Shown piece after piece: positions 28,895 to 37,709 of a DNA stretch of 64,000 nt. The notes under the pieces were generated by a model. That model did no database searches, was not told the origin of the DNA, and saw only the letters and a list, made by a program, of their open reading frames with translations. The position numbers and the translations under genes were made by a program. Position 1 is the first letter of the stretch, and every line of letters starts with the position of its first letter. The DNA is from an uncultured Bacteroidota bacterium (GTDB lineage Bacteria; Bacteroidota; Bacteroidia; Bacteroidales; UBA12481), in assembly GCA_903851365.1 (NCBI GenBank), contig CAINOB010000059.1, positions 1-64,000 on the forward strand, read 5' to 3'.

Positions 28895-30682
28895 TTATCC
28901 TAATTCAGCTTCCTTCTTATCCAGCTCTTTTAGGATTTCGTCGACTTTACCCTGCAGCTGTGTGAGCTTACCTGAGAATAATTCCTTGTAATATTGTATG
29001 CCTTCGCGTATTCCCTGCTGAAATGATTCGAGCGTTTTCTTCTCTTTCGGGTTAGCCGGATTTAAGCGTGGAGTCAGACGGTTTTTCAGGTAATCAACAT
29101 ATATGCTCAGCTCCTTAACAAACATGTGGGGCCTGTCGGTTCGCTCAATAACATTGTTTTTACCATAGATATGCCCTACCATTTCCGGCAGGCTTACTTC
29201 CTTCGTAAAATAGACCAGGTTTGGTCCGGGGCATACCGAAACACCTGCTCCTTCTGCTCTGTGATTCAAATCATTAGCCAATAATGAAGAGGTACCCAGA
29301 CCGACGCAGATACAGGATTTCTCTACGATTGCATCATACTTTGCCTTATATTCCGACTCGCTCAGACCCAAATGATCCAGCTGATCGATCTTCAACTGCT
29401 GATACTCACGTGATGCCGTGCAAATGGCTTTATCGGTAAATTCGGTATCAAGACTGGCATATTGTTTAGGACAAGGACTTCCCGGAGCGCCTTTGACGAT
29501 TCTGGCCTCTTTTTCCACGTCTTTCGAATTGCCGCGGAGTGAATAGAATGGCACTCCCAACGGTGAAATTCCACTCAGGTAAACATCTTCCTCTGTGGAT
29601 TCTATTAATTGCTGACGCGTTTCATGATCCATGGTTACTGCTTCAGGTACCAGCAAGAAAGGTGACCCCCAGCCCACTGAGTCCAGACCATAATAATCCA
29701 TCAAAAATTCCTGTTCATCGGCAGTACCCACGCCTCCCTGGGCAGTAATGCGCATTTCAGGGATTTCGGCTGGCACTGGCCGGTTTCGTAAAACAAGGGC
29801 CTGCGACCAGATTTCGTAAACTTCTCGTGTAAGTTCCTCCCTCGAATTTTTAAAGGCTTCAAGAATCGGTCCGAGCAGGGCACCATCAGTGGCAAAAGCA
29901 TGTCCACCGCAATTTAATCCGGATTCAACGCGATATTCTGATACCCAGATCCCCTTCTTTGCCAGGTATTTTCCCTGGATAATGGCTGACCGGTAATCGC
30001 TAACTTTCAGTACAATTTTCTTTTTCAGGTAACCAGTCTGATCCGGATAGAAATCATCGAAATTCTCCATGTAAGCATACAATCTCGGATTCATCCCCGC
30101 CGACAGAACGATGGATGATTCAAGATTACTCTCGGCAAATCCGCGGAGGGCGGCATGTGCATCATTAAATTCAGCTGGCAGGGTTTCGCCCTGCAGGTAA
30201 TTTTCCTTATCGAGCTTGGTCATGATATTCACATCGATGGAACCCGGGCGAAGACGATTATGTGCCCACTTCCTGATTTCCTGGATGCTGGCTTTGGCGG
30301 CAATGAGTTCATTAAATTCCGTCTTGAGAGTAGAAAAATCGGGAAGCATTTCGATATAACGGTCAAACTCATCCTTCTTTTCAATAGCTGCCTGCCTGAT
30401 CTCTTCGAATTTCTCTTTTACCATGGTATCAACCAGGTTAAGATATGAAGTTATCCGCTTGGCCCTAAAGTCTTTAATCTTTCTGGATATAGGTTGAAAA
30501 GGAATATTCAATTTGTGGCTGTAGAATTCTCTCATCTTCTCCATCAGTATATCATCAACCAATGAAATAACTGAAGAAATACCATAAGGAGCCACCCTCA
30601 CAGCGGTATCTATGGAGTATCCAATGCCCATCACAGGGATATGAAATGTATGAGGATTACCTAAGTGGTTCATTTTGTGCAA
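28895..30682 (-). CDS. Conserved uncharacterised protein, possibly a nitronate-monooxygenase/PfaD-like TIM barrel
   Basis: HIPVMGIGYSIDTAVRVAPYGISSVISLVDD, ESGLNCGGHAFATDG, ITAQGGVGTADEQEFLMDYYGLDSVGWGSPFLLVPEAV. Family assignment is inference only. Confidence 0.5.
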   Translation of the reverse strand: MHKMNHLGNPHTFHIPVMGIGYSIDTAVRVAPYGISSVISLVDDILMEKMREFYSHKLNIPFQPISRKIKDFRAKRITSYLNLVDTMVKEKFEEIRQAAIEKKDEFDRYIEMLPDFSTLKTEFNELIAAKASIQEIRKWAHNRLRPGSIDVNIMTKLDKENYLQGETLPAEFNDAHAALRGFAESNLESSIVLSAGMNPRLYAYMENFDDFYPDQTGYLKKKIVLKVSDYRSAIIQGKYLAKKGIWVSEYRVESGLNCGGHAFATDGALLGPILEAFKNSREELTREVYEIWSQALVLRNRPVPAEIPEMRITAQGGVGTADEQEFLMDYYGLDSVGWGSPFLLVPEAVTMDHETRQQLIESTEEDVYLSGISPLGVPFYSLRGNSKDVEKEARIVKGAPGSPCPKQYASLDTEFTDKAICTASREYQQLKIDQLDHLGLSESEYKAKYDAIVEKSCICVGLGTSSLLANDLNHRAEGAGVSVCPGPNLVYFTKEVSLPEMVGHIYGKNNVIERTDRPHMFVKELSIYVDYLKNRLTPRLNPANPKEKKTLESFQQGIREGIQYYKELFSGKLTQLQGKVDEILKELDKKEAELG

Positions 30683-30741
30683 CTTTTAAAATAATGTGTA
30701 AATGTACGGCGATTTTAACTGTGATAGTCATCACAGCTGAA

Positions 30742-30832
30742 ATAAGGCAAAGGGCAGGAAGGCAGGAAGGCAAATGGAAAGCTTCAAGGCAGAAGGCAGA
30801 AGGCAAAAGGGAAGGAAGAAGGAATAAGGAAG
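30742..30832. repeat. GGCA/GAAGG-type short-period array
   Basis: aaggcaaagggcaggaaggcaggaaggcaaatgg...caaggcagaaggcagaaggcaaaaggg. Confidence 0.8.
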
Positions 30833-30837
30833 AAGTG

Positions 30838-30845
30838 TATCTTTG
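30838..30845 (+). promoter_or_regulatory. Candidate Bacteroidota -7 element upstream of the phosphofructokinase
   Basis: TATCTTTG (TAnnTTTG) 28 nt upstream of ATG 30874; no clear -33 TTTG. Confidence 0.4.
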
Positions 30846-30873
30846 GGGAAGGATTAACGTATCAGGAAATTTT

Positions 30874-32193
30874 ATGAAAGCAGCAGACTTTGAAATCAAA
30901 GAGCTCGGGCGGGCAAACAGCCGGTCGCCGCTGAATGATGAAGGCCGATGTAAGCCACTTTTCGGTTTTGTTACCGACCATGACAGGATTCTTTACGAAA
31001 CATCGCTGCTGAAGTTTGAGAAATTCCGTGAAAGCGGTCAGATCCCAATTTCATTTGAAAAGGCTGGTCCCAGGGAATTCGTTTACTTTCAACCTTCGAA
31101 AACAAAGATCGGAATTGTTACCTGTGGCGGACTTTGTCCCGGACTGAACAATGTGATCCGCAGTATCGTGATGGCTGCGCATTATCGTTATGGAGTGAAA
31201 AACATCATTGGTTTTCAATATGGTTATGAGGGCCTTAATCCTGATCTTGATCATGCGGTTATCGACCTGACTCCTGAAGTGGTTAGTCAGATTCATCATA
31301 TCGGAGGATCCATTCTGGGTTCATCCAGGGGGAATCAGGACGTTTCGAGAATGGTGGACACGCTGGAAATGATGAACATCAATATTCTTTTTACCATTGG
31401 TGGTGATGGCACACTGAGGGGTGCGCATGCCATCCATGAAGAGATCACACGCAGGGGATTGAAAATCGCTGTTGCGGGAATCCCTAAAACTATTGACAAC
31501 GACATTAACCTGATTGATAAATCTTTCGGTTTTGAAACGGCTTTTACCATTGCCAATGAGGTTATCCGGAATGCACATAATGAAGCCTCGGGAGCCTATA
31601 ATGGCATTGCATTAGTAAAATTGATGGGAAGGAATTCGGGATTTATCGCTGCACATGCGGCCTTATCCATTCAGGAAGTAAATTTCGTTCTGGTTCCGGA
31701 AATGTCATTTTCGCTGGATGGCCCCGACGGATTCATTGAGGTTCTTCGTAAGCGGCTGGCAACGAGGCATCATGCATTGGTTGTGGTTGCAGAAGGTGCC
31801 GGTCAGGATTTCTTCAAAGGTGAAGCGATGGAAAAAGATCCATCGGGGAATATCAAGTTAAAAGATATCGGACTATATCTGAAGGACAAGATTTCCGAAA
31901 AATTCAAAGCAGACAAATTTCCATTTGCGCTTCGTTATATCGATCCCAGCTATATTATCCGAAGTGCGCCTGCCAACGCCAATGACAGCAAGTTCTGCAG
32001 CCTGCTGGCACAAAATGCAGTACACGCTGTGATGGCCGGTAAAACTGATTTCGTTGCCGGTCACTGGAACAACGAGTTCACCCTATTGCCGATTCCTGTC
32101 GCCGTGGCCAAGCAGAAAAAAATCGATATCAACGGCGAGCTGTGGTGGAATGTGCTTGAAGCAACGGGTCAGCCAGCTATGAAGGAATGCTGA
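30874..32193 (+). CDS. 6-phosphofructokinase
   Basis: GIVTCGGLCPGLNNVIRSIV, GGSILGSSRGNQD, TIGGDGTLRGA, GIPKTIDNDINLIDKSFGFETAF. True start likely 30874 (MKAADFEIKELGRAN), not 30646. Confidence 0.94.
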   Translation: MKAADFEIKELGRANSRSPLNDEGRCKPLFGFVTDHDRILYETSLLKFEKFRESGQIPISFEKAGPREFVYFQPSKTKIGIVTCGGLCPGLNNVIRSIVMAAHYRYGVKNIIGFQYGYEGLNPDLDHAVIDLTPEVVSQIHHIGGSILGSSRGNQDVSRMVDTLEMMNINILFTIGGDGTLRGAHAIHEEITRRGLKIAVAGIPKTIDNDINLIDKSFGFETAFTIANEVIRNAHNEASGAYNGIALVKLMGRNSGFIAAHAALSIQEVNFVLVPEMSFSLDGPDGFIEVLRKRLATRHHALVVVAEGAGQDFFKGEAMEKDPSGNIKLKDIGLYLKDKISEKFKADKFPFALRYIDPSYIIRSAPANANDSKFCSLLAQNAVHAVMAGKTDFVAGHWNNEFTLLPIPVAVAKQKKIDINGELWWNVLEATGQPAMKEC

Positions 32194-33286
32194 TCGCTTC
32201 TTCCAATTCTTTCGTTAGCTGATCAACCAGTTCCTTTACCGAAACTATTTCGGTACATCGCCATGCGTTTTCACCTGCAAAGACAAATGCCTCGAGCAGT
32301 TGACCTTTTGATGCATCGGCCAGTACTTTGGCAATACAATACGGGGCAACGCGGGGATTGCATGATCGCAGGCAATGATGCGGGCATTTGAAAGGAATAG
32401 TTTCGCCATTCATTGCCCTTACAGTGAATTCATTCCGGATAACACGTCCAGGTAAACCAACCGGACTTTTTATTATGGCGATATCATCTTTTGTCGCAGT
32501 CAGGTATGCCTTTTTAAAATCATCATGAACATCACATTCATCGGTACACACAAACCGGGTAGCCATCTGGACGCCTGATGCACCCAGCTTTAAGAACCTG
32601 GCAATGTCATTTCCATCCCAGATTCCGCCGGCAGCAATTACAGGAATAGTTTCTTCGACCCCCTGAATATATTCAACCAGTTCGGACACCAATTCTTCCA
32701 GTGTTCGTGCCGTGTGGTTATTGATTTCGTCATAAGAAAAACCAAGATGTCCGCCAGCCATCGGCCCTTCCAGAACAACAGCATCAGGAACCCGGTTATA
32801 GTTCTGTTTCCATTTCTTGTAGATGATATTAAAGGCCCTGGCTGAAGAAACAATTGGAATTAATTTTATATCGGACCCGGCAGTAAGCTTTGGCAAATCC
32901 ATGGGAAGCCCCGATCCGCAAATGATCATATCGACCTTTTCCTCAACACAAACTTTTACCAATTCCTCGTAGTTCGATAGCACCACCATCACGTTGACAC
33001 CGATGATGCCATTGGAAAGGGACTTGGCTTTTCTGATCTCAGACCGTAATGCAATATTGTTCAACTCAACAAATTCCGATTTCGCTGCGTCCTCGTAAAG
33101 TCCGAGTCCTACACTCGCAATAATCCCGGCACATCCTTCATTTGCAACAGCTGAAGCCAGTCTTGATCCTGAAACCCTGACGCCCATTCCGCCCTGAATT
33201 ATGGGTGGATAGATATCGAGATTACCGATTTTTAAGGAAGGTATATTTGAGGTTGTCATGTTTTCAATTTTAACTATAACCGCCAA
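32177..33286 (-). CDS. Nitronate monooxygenase (2-nitropropane dioxygenase family)
   Basis: PPIIQGGMGVRVSGSRLASAVANEGCAGIIASVG, PVIAAGGIWDGNDIARFLKLGASGVQMATRFVCTDE. The start may be internal (MTTSNIPSLKIG). Confidence 0.9.
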   Translation of the reverse strand: MAVIVKIENMTTSNIPSLKIGNLDIYPPIIQGGMGVRVSGSRLASAVANEGCAGIIASVGLGLYEDAAKSEFVELNNIALRSEIRKAKSLSNGIIGVNVMVVLSNYEELVKVCVEEKVDMIICGSGLPMDLPKLTAGSDIKLIPIVSSARAFNIIYKKWKQNYNRVPDAVVLEGPMAGGHLGFSYDEINNHTARTLEELVSELVEYIQGVEETIPVIAAGGIWDGNDIARFLKLGASGVQMATRFVCTDECDVHDDFKKAYLTATKDDIAIIKSPVGLPGRVIRNEFTVRAMNGETIPFKCPHHCLRSCNPRVAPYCIAKVLADASKGQLLEAFVFAGENAWRCTEIVSVKELVDQLTKELEEAISIPS

Positions 33287-33331
33287 ATTAAGCGATTTGT
33301 TTTTACATTTATCACAAATAAAGATTTAGAC

Positions 33332-33859
33332 ATGGCAGAAATATTGGGTATTGGTTCAAGAATAAAACACCCTCAAATGGGTAAAGGAGTGATTGTTCAG
33401 GTGCGGTCGGACGCCTATGAAATCGGATTTATCGAGTATGGCGTAAAGCTGATTAAGCGGGATTATGAGGGTTTGGAAGTGCTTGAAGCGGTAGAAACAC
33501 CCGAGGATCTCACCTCTTTTGAAGATATGGAAAAAAGCCTGATCAGGGTACTCACCCGTTTCAGCGATATCCAGCAAACGGTTCAGATCGGCCAAAAATG
33601 GACCGGTGGAAAGATGGTTTTATATCCGGGTGATAAATCTTTAAAAGAGAAAGAAATTCCGATCGAGACATTTTTCCATAAAATAGTAATGATCCGCGAT
33701 CGCGTCAGGGTGATGGAACAGCGCATCAATGCCAGCAATCTGACCGATGAGGAAAAGGTTGACCTCGAGCAATATATCACCAGGATTTACGGCAGTCTTA
33801 CGACCTTCAATGTTTTATTCAAGAACAAGGAAGACCAGTTTACCGGGGCTTCTTCATAG
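33332..33859 (+). CDS. Conserved hypothetical protein with N-terminal SH3/Tudor-like segment
   Basis: GIGSRIKHPQMGKGVIVQVRSDAYEIGFIEYGVKLIKRDYEGLEVLE; complete ORF with coding-like composition. Confidence 0.6.
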   Translation: MAEILGIGSRIKHPQMGKGVIVQVRSDAYEIGFIEYGVKLIKRDYEGLEVLEAVETPEDLTSFEDMEKSLIRVLTRFSDIQQTVQIGQKWTGGKMVLYPGDKSLKEKEIPIETFFHKIVMIRDRVRVMEQRINASNLTDEEKVDLEQYITRIYGSLTTFNVLFKNKEDQFTGASS

Positions 33860-33870
33860 TTTCGCGGTTT

Positions 33871-33901
33871 GGGACGGGGTTCCCGCCTCCGCGGGAATGA
33901 C
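33871..33901 (-). repeat. Palindromic repeat (copy D)
   Basis: gggacggggttcccgcctccgcgggaatgac. Confidence 0.95.
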
Positions 33902-33921
33902 AACTCGCTGAGGGTAATTCC

Positions 33922-34005
33922 TCCGTGTCACGCGTTTCGCGTTTCGGGTCACATCTTCCGATCTTCTTCTTCGTCCCCCGATCTTCTTTGTCGGTCACCC
34001 TGTCA
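33922..34005 (-). repeat. Heptad array overlapping the stop of the DUF2961 gene
   Basis: tccgtgt|cacgcgt|ttcgcgt|ttcgggt|cacatct|tccgatc|ttcttct|tcgtccc|ccgatct|tctttgt|cggtcac|cctgtca; stop at 33995-33997. Confidence 0.92.
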
Positions 34006-35611
34006 CCTGCTTGGCCGAATTAGTTCCGAGGGAAGGCCGTTTTTTGTACCAGCGCTGCATCAGCCTGAAGGAATCGAAACCCAAAGCGTTACCTTCGGAA
34101 TTCGGTGATTTACCGACCGATTCAAACCGGATAGTATGCTTGCCGGTTTTTAGGGTCGCACTACCGAGGTAGTAATCATAAACGTTCAACTTCTCTGAAT
34201 AAAAATTCAATATTCTTGGTTCCACTTTCGGATCCTTGAAATCAAAGTCGATAGTCATTGGCACTCTGGCAATTATGTTCCCATCAATTAACAGCTTGTA
34301 TTTACCATAATTACATTCATGGCTCATTTTCAATAGCAACCCCTGATACTCCTCCTTATTTATCATAAAATCGGCTTCCATCCAGGCTTCATTGGTTGAT
34401 GGTGTAAATAGAATCTGGTGATTGCCGGTCCAGTCAAAACCCTCCTCCAATTTCACGGTTCCTGGGGAGTGCCTAATCGAACCAAACATATCCTTTGCTT
34501 CGATAACAGTTTCAAGGTTAGGAAGCATTCGCTCATCATGGGTTGGCACCATAGCAAACCGTTTAGGCTGCCCCAGCTGATACCAGAAAGCTACGGTAGC
34601 AATATCATCCTCCCGCTCAACATGTCCATCCACTTTTCCAGTTGCCGATTCGTCGGCAGAGATCCATCCGGTATGTTCAATTTCCATGCGGAAGGATTTT
34701 GTAAACCTCAATGGATCCTGTACGTGCCAGCGATAAAGGGTATATTTTGCCCCGAGGTCTTCTTCCCCTTTGCTCATGTAGGAACAACCGGAATAAAGAT
34801 TGAGATTTTCAGTAAATCCCCACGCGCTGAGGAAATAATCCTCGGTACCGGTACCCCATGTTGAAGGATCTTTCTCGCCATCGACATAGTATTTGATATC
34901 CCCTTCACCAAACCAATAGGGGCTGCGCGAGCGGACCGACATCACCGTGCCGACATAATGGCCCTTGCCGCTGATTTCGGCAATAAGATAATCGTGACCC
35001 AACTGTTCCGGAAATTCCTGCCGGTACTGAGCGCAAAAGTATGCTGTGTTTTTTGGAAGATTTTTATACTCTGTATAGTCAAACTGATAATAAAAACTGC
35101 GTGCCGCAATTTTACCATCATTCGTTACCGTTATTTTTGCCGCCTTGTAAAAAGGCATCTGCCAATAGCAGTTGTACCCATCGCCCCCTTCTACCAATAC
35201 CTGAGCCGACCTGACCTCTTGCCGTAGTCCGAATCCCGAAGCAAAAAAATCACCAATCGGGGCCTCCACAGCTGGCTGGGAATCATTATCCCAATACATC
35301 CGGATTATAAGATCAGCCGGTGTCGCCGAGCCTCCTTTCTCGAGCCAGTTTGGTTTGGCATCATTAAATGTCAGCCAGATATGGTTAATGATTCCAGCAC
35401 CTTTAGCATCAAATATCACCGCAGTTTCACCTGGTTTGATATACTGAATGCGATCAGCATTGCTGCCTCCCGGAGCATGCGAACTTATTGCTCTCGACCT
35501 GCCATCCCGTATCTTTGCCAACCCCAAATCCGGGGCGGTAGAAGGATTACTGCAGGAAAACAGAAGTGTCGCCAAAGACATACCAAACAGCGCAGAACGG
35601 AGGTTTTTCAT
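33995..35611 (-). CDS. DUF2961 (GH172-like) lipoprotein
   Basis: LLFSCSNP lipobox; DRIQYIKPGETAVIFDAKGAGIINHIWLTF, EAPIGDFFASGFG, DGEKDPSTWGTGTEDYFLSAWGF. Confidence 0.92.
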   Translation of the reverse strand: MKNLRSALFGMSLATLLFSCSNPSTAPDLGLAKIRDGRSRAISSHAPGGSNADRIQYIKPGETAVIFDAKGAGIINHIWLTFNDAKPNWLEKGGSATPADLIIRMYWDNDSQPAVEAPIGDFFASGFGLRQEVRSAQVLVEGGDGYNCYWQMPFYKAAKITVTNDGKIAARSFYYQFDYTEYKNLPKNTAYFCAQYRQEFPEQLGHDYLIAEISGKGHYVGTVMSVRSRSPYWFGEGDIKYYVDGEKDPSTWGTGTEDYFLSAWGFTENLNLYSGCSYMSKGEEDLGAKYTLYRWHVQDPLRFTKSFRMEIEHTGWISADESATGKVDGHVEREDDIATVAFWYQLGQPKRFAMVPTHDERMLPNLETVIEAKDMFGSIRHSPGTVKLEEGFDWTGNHQILFTPSTNEAWMEADFMINKEEYQGLLLKMSHECNYGKYKLLIDGNIIARVPMTIDFDFKDPKVEPRILNFYSEKLNVYDYYLGSATLKTGKHTIRFESVGKSPNSEGNALGFDSFRLMQRWYKKRPSLGTNSAKQVTG

Positions 35612-35656
35612 AGTTAGGTTATTAGGGTAAAAAGTTCCAGCTTAGATTCGTGGCTT

Positions 35657-35687
35657 GCGACGGGGTCCCGGCTTTCGCCGGGATGAC
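35657..35687 (-). repeat. Palindromic repeat (copy E)
   Basis: gcgacggggtcccggctttcgccgggatgac. Confidence 0.95.
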
Positions 35688-35706
35688 AATGCTCCGAGGG
35701 CCATTT

Positions 35707-35783
35707 CTGCCGACTGCCGACTGCCTACTGCAGACTCTACCGGTCTTCTTTTTCGGTCACCCGTCACTTATCACCCGTCACTG
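35707..35783 (-). repeat. Heptad array (11 units in continuous register) overlapping the stop of the S15 peptidase gene
   Basis: ctgccga|ctgccga|ctgccta|ctgcaga|ctctacc|ggtcttc|tttttcg|gtcaccc|gtcactt|atcaccc|gtcactg; stop at 35778-35780. Confidence 0.95.
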
Positions 35784-37616
35784 TTTAACTGCTTTTGCAT
35801 ATGCATCCGGGCCCCCGATAATCGGCATGACCAGCGAGGTTGCATCCGCATCGACAGTCAGCTCAGTGCCTGGCTCGGGCCAGAGCGTAAAGTCACGGTC
35901 ACTGGAGAAAATCATTAATCCGATCTGTTTCCCGGCCGGGATAATCTGGTCGTCGGGCTCGAGATTAAAGGTCATCTCATAGAACTTTCCGGGTACCAGC
36001 GGTTCACTCTCTCTCAAAGATTTATAATTCTGAGGATCGGCCCATCCCCTGGTGATCAGGTTATCAGTGATTTTGGCATTTCTGGCACCATTCCAAGGCA
36101 ATTCCACCAGATACACCGAAAGGTTGGCTGCTGGTTTGCTACATGCTAACCTGATGGTAATTGACGAGGTTCCGGAGAGGTGAACGTCTTCCTTAAGAAC
36201 TGGTGAAAGGTATATCAGGCGATGATTGGTCCATTCGGCCTGAGCCAGTGCCGTGCCGTTAAAGGAAACGTTATCCACGAATTTCTCTTTCCCCTGATTT
36301 GGCAATTGCACTGTGGTAAGCTCACCTGCTTTAGGAGATCCTGGTTTCAGGTAAAATTTTACCGGTCGGGCTTCAGGATTTGGAAAATCAGCATAGGGAG
36401 TAGGCTTGCTGTTATCGTCGTTTTCACGAACGATATAAGCTTTAGGTCCTTCGAGACAATCATTTGCCACTCCAAAAAGGAAATGCGCAAACCACTTATT
36501 CATCATCTCTGCCGGCGGTTCCCCACCATGGCCGCCCTGGGTATAATAGATTTTTGTTGGTAAGCCTTTGGCTTTTACCGCCTCATATATCCTTAGACTA
36601 TGTTCCGGTACCACATTCCAGTCATTGAATCCGTGGGCCATCAGCATAGCACACTTCATAGGACCCAGGTCGTTTATATAATCACGTCCGGCCCAGAAAT
36701 CGTTATAATCCCCTTTAACGCGGTCCTGACCTTTTGCCATTTCACCATTTTTTACAACAGAATCGCAATAGGCACAATGCTCGGGGTTGCTGTGTATAAA
36801 ATCATATAATACATCGATATCTTCACCCAGATATCCACTTGGAGACCGGACCAGTCCGTTGGTACGATAATAATGATAATAGGAAGTATTCGGTGCAATA
36901 GGAATGATCACTTCAAGACCTGCAACACCAGTGGTAGCTGCAGCCAGTGGAAGTGTGCCATCATAGGAAGTACCTGTCATTCCCACCTTGCCAGTAGTCC
37001 AGTAAGCAAATACCTGCTCATTTCCATCAGGGGTAGTATAACCCTTGGCGCGACCGTTCAGCCAGTCGATGACAGCTTTCGGAGCCAGTGATTCGTTATC
37101 ACCTCCAACAGTCGGACAACCCTGGGAGAGACCTGTTCCCGGAGATTCGGAGTGAACAACGATATATCCCTGTGGAACCCAACGGCCAACCTGTGCCTTT
37201 GAGATTACAGGACGTTGTATCCGCGGAACGATCGGAGGAAACTTCTTGCGCGGCACGGGTACAGAATTCAGTTCCTGGCGCGGATTCCAGAAATACTGCA
37301 AGTCACTGGTCCCGGTACCTGAAAAGTATGGGCTGGATTCATAAATCACTGGAAGCTTCAGCTTTTCCGTTTCCGTCTGCTTTGGCCGGGTAACATCAAC
37401 GTGGACCCGATCGAGTTTACCGTCACCATCCGTATCAAAGCTTGTTTCAACCCACAGGTCCTGAATGATCCAATCGGCAGGAATATTAAATTCCGGAACT
37501 ACCTGGGTCATTCCATCGGCAAATACCGGCCCGGCTTTCTTTTGTGCCCTCGCCTCCTGAATTCCCAGGAAACTGACTGTCGCGGCGATCGCCATCAAGC
37601 AGAATACTTTCTTCAT
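35778..37616 (-). CDS. Xaa-Pro dipeptidyl-peptidase (S15 family, CocE/NonD-like)
   Basis: YIVVHSESPGTGLSQGCPTVGG, GKVGMTGTSYDGTLPLAAATTG, YYTQGGHGG, and C-terminal X-Pro DPP beta domain (LSGTSSITIRLACSKPAANLSVYLVEL). Confidence 0.92.
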   Translation of the reverse strand: MKKVFCLMAIAATVSFLGIQEARAQKKAGPVFADGMTQVVPEFNIPADWIIQDLWVETSFDTDGDGKLDRVHVDVTRPKQTETEKLKLPVIYESSPYFSGTGTSDLQYFWNPRQELNSVPVPRKKFPPIVPRIQRPVISKAQVGRWVPQGYIVVHSESPGTGLSQGCPTVGGDNESLAPKAVIDWLNGRAKGYTTPDGNEQVFAYWTTGKVGMTGTSYDGTLPLAAATTGVAGLEVIIPIAPNTSYYHYYRTNGLVRSPSGYLGEDIDVLYDFIHSNPEHCAYCDSVVKNGEMAKGQDRVKGDYNDFWAGRDYINDLGPMKCAMLMAHGFNDWNVVPEHSLRIYEAVKAKGLPTKIYYTQGGHGGEPPAEMMNKWFAHFLFGVANDCLEGPKAYIVRENDDNSKPTPYADFPNPEARPVKFYLKPGSPKAGELTTVQLPNQGKEKFVDNVSFNGTALAQAEWTNHRLIYLSPVLKEDVHLSGTSSITIRLACSKPAANLSVYLVELPWNGARNAKITDNLITRGWADPQNYKSLRESEPLVPGKFYEMTFNLEPDDQIIPAGKQIGLMIFSSDRDFTLWPEPGTELTVDADATSLVMPIIGGPDAYAKAVKQ

Positions 37617-37709
37617 AGTTTGATATTTAAGATTATCTAAAGATCAGTAATATTTCAATTCAGTGAATAGGTAAGGGTCCCATTCCCGAGTTCGCGAGAG
37701 CAGGTTTTT

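Noticed and set aside
30646-30873. N-terminal extension of the phosphofructokinase ORF (…RQRAGRQEGKWKASRQKAEGKREGRRNKEE…)
   Set aside because: It is a translation of the GGCA/GAAGG array and overlaps the 5' end of the opposite-strand gene. The PFK-like sequence begins near M at 30874.
35650-35982. Small ORFs with PAFAGMT / VIPAEAG peptides (for example MACDGVPAFAGMT, VRDGVPAFAGMT)
   Set aside because: Translations of the palindromic repeat, not genes. Only the copies inside prmC are in a real CDS.
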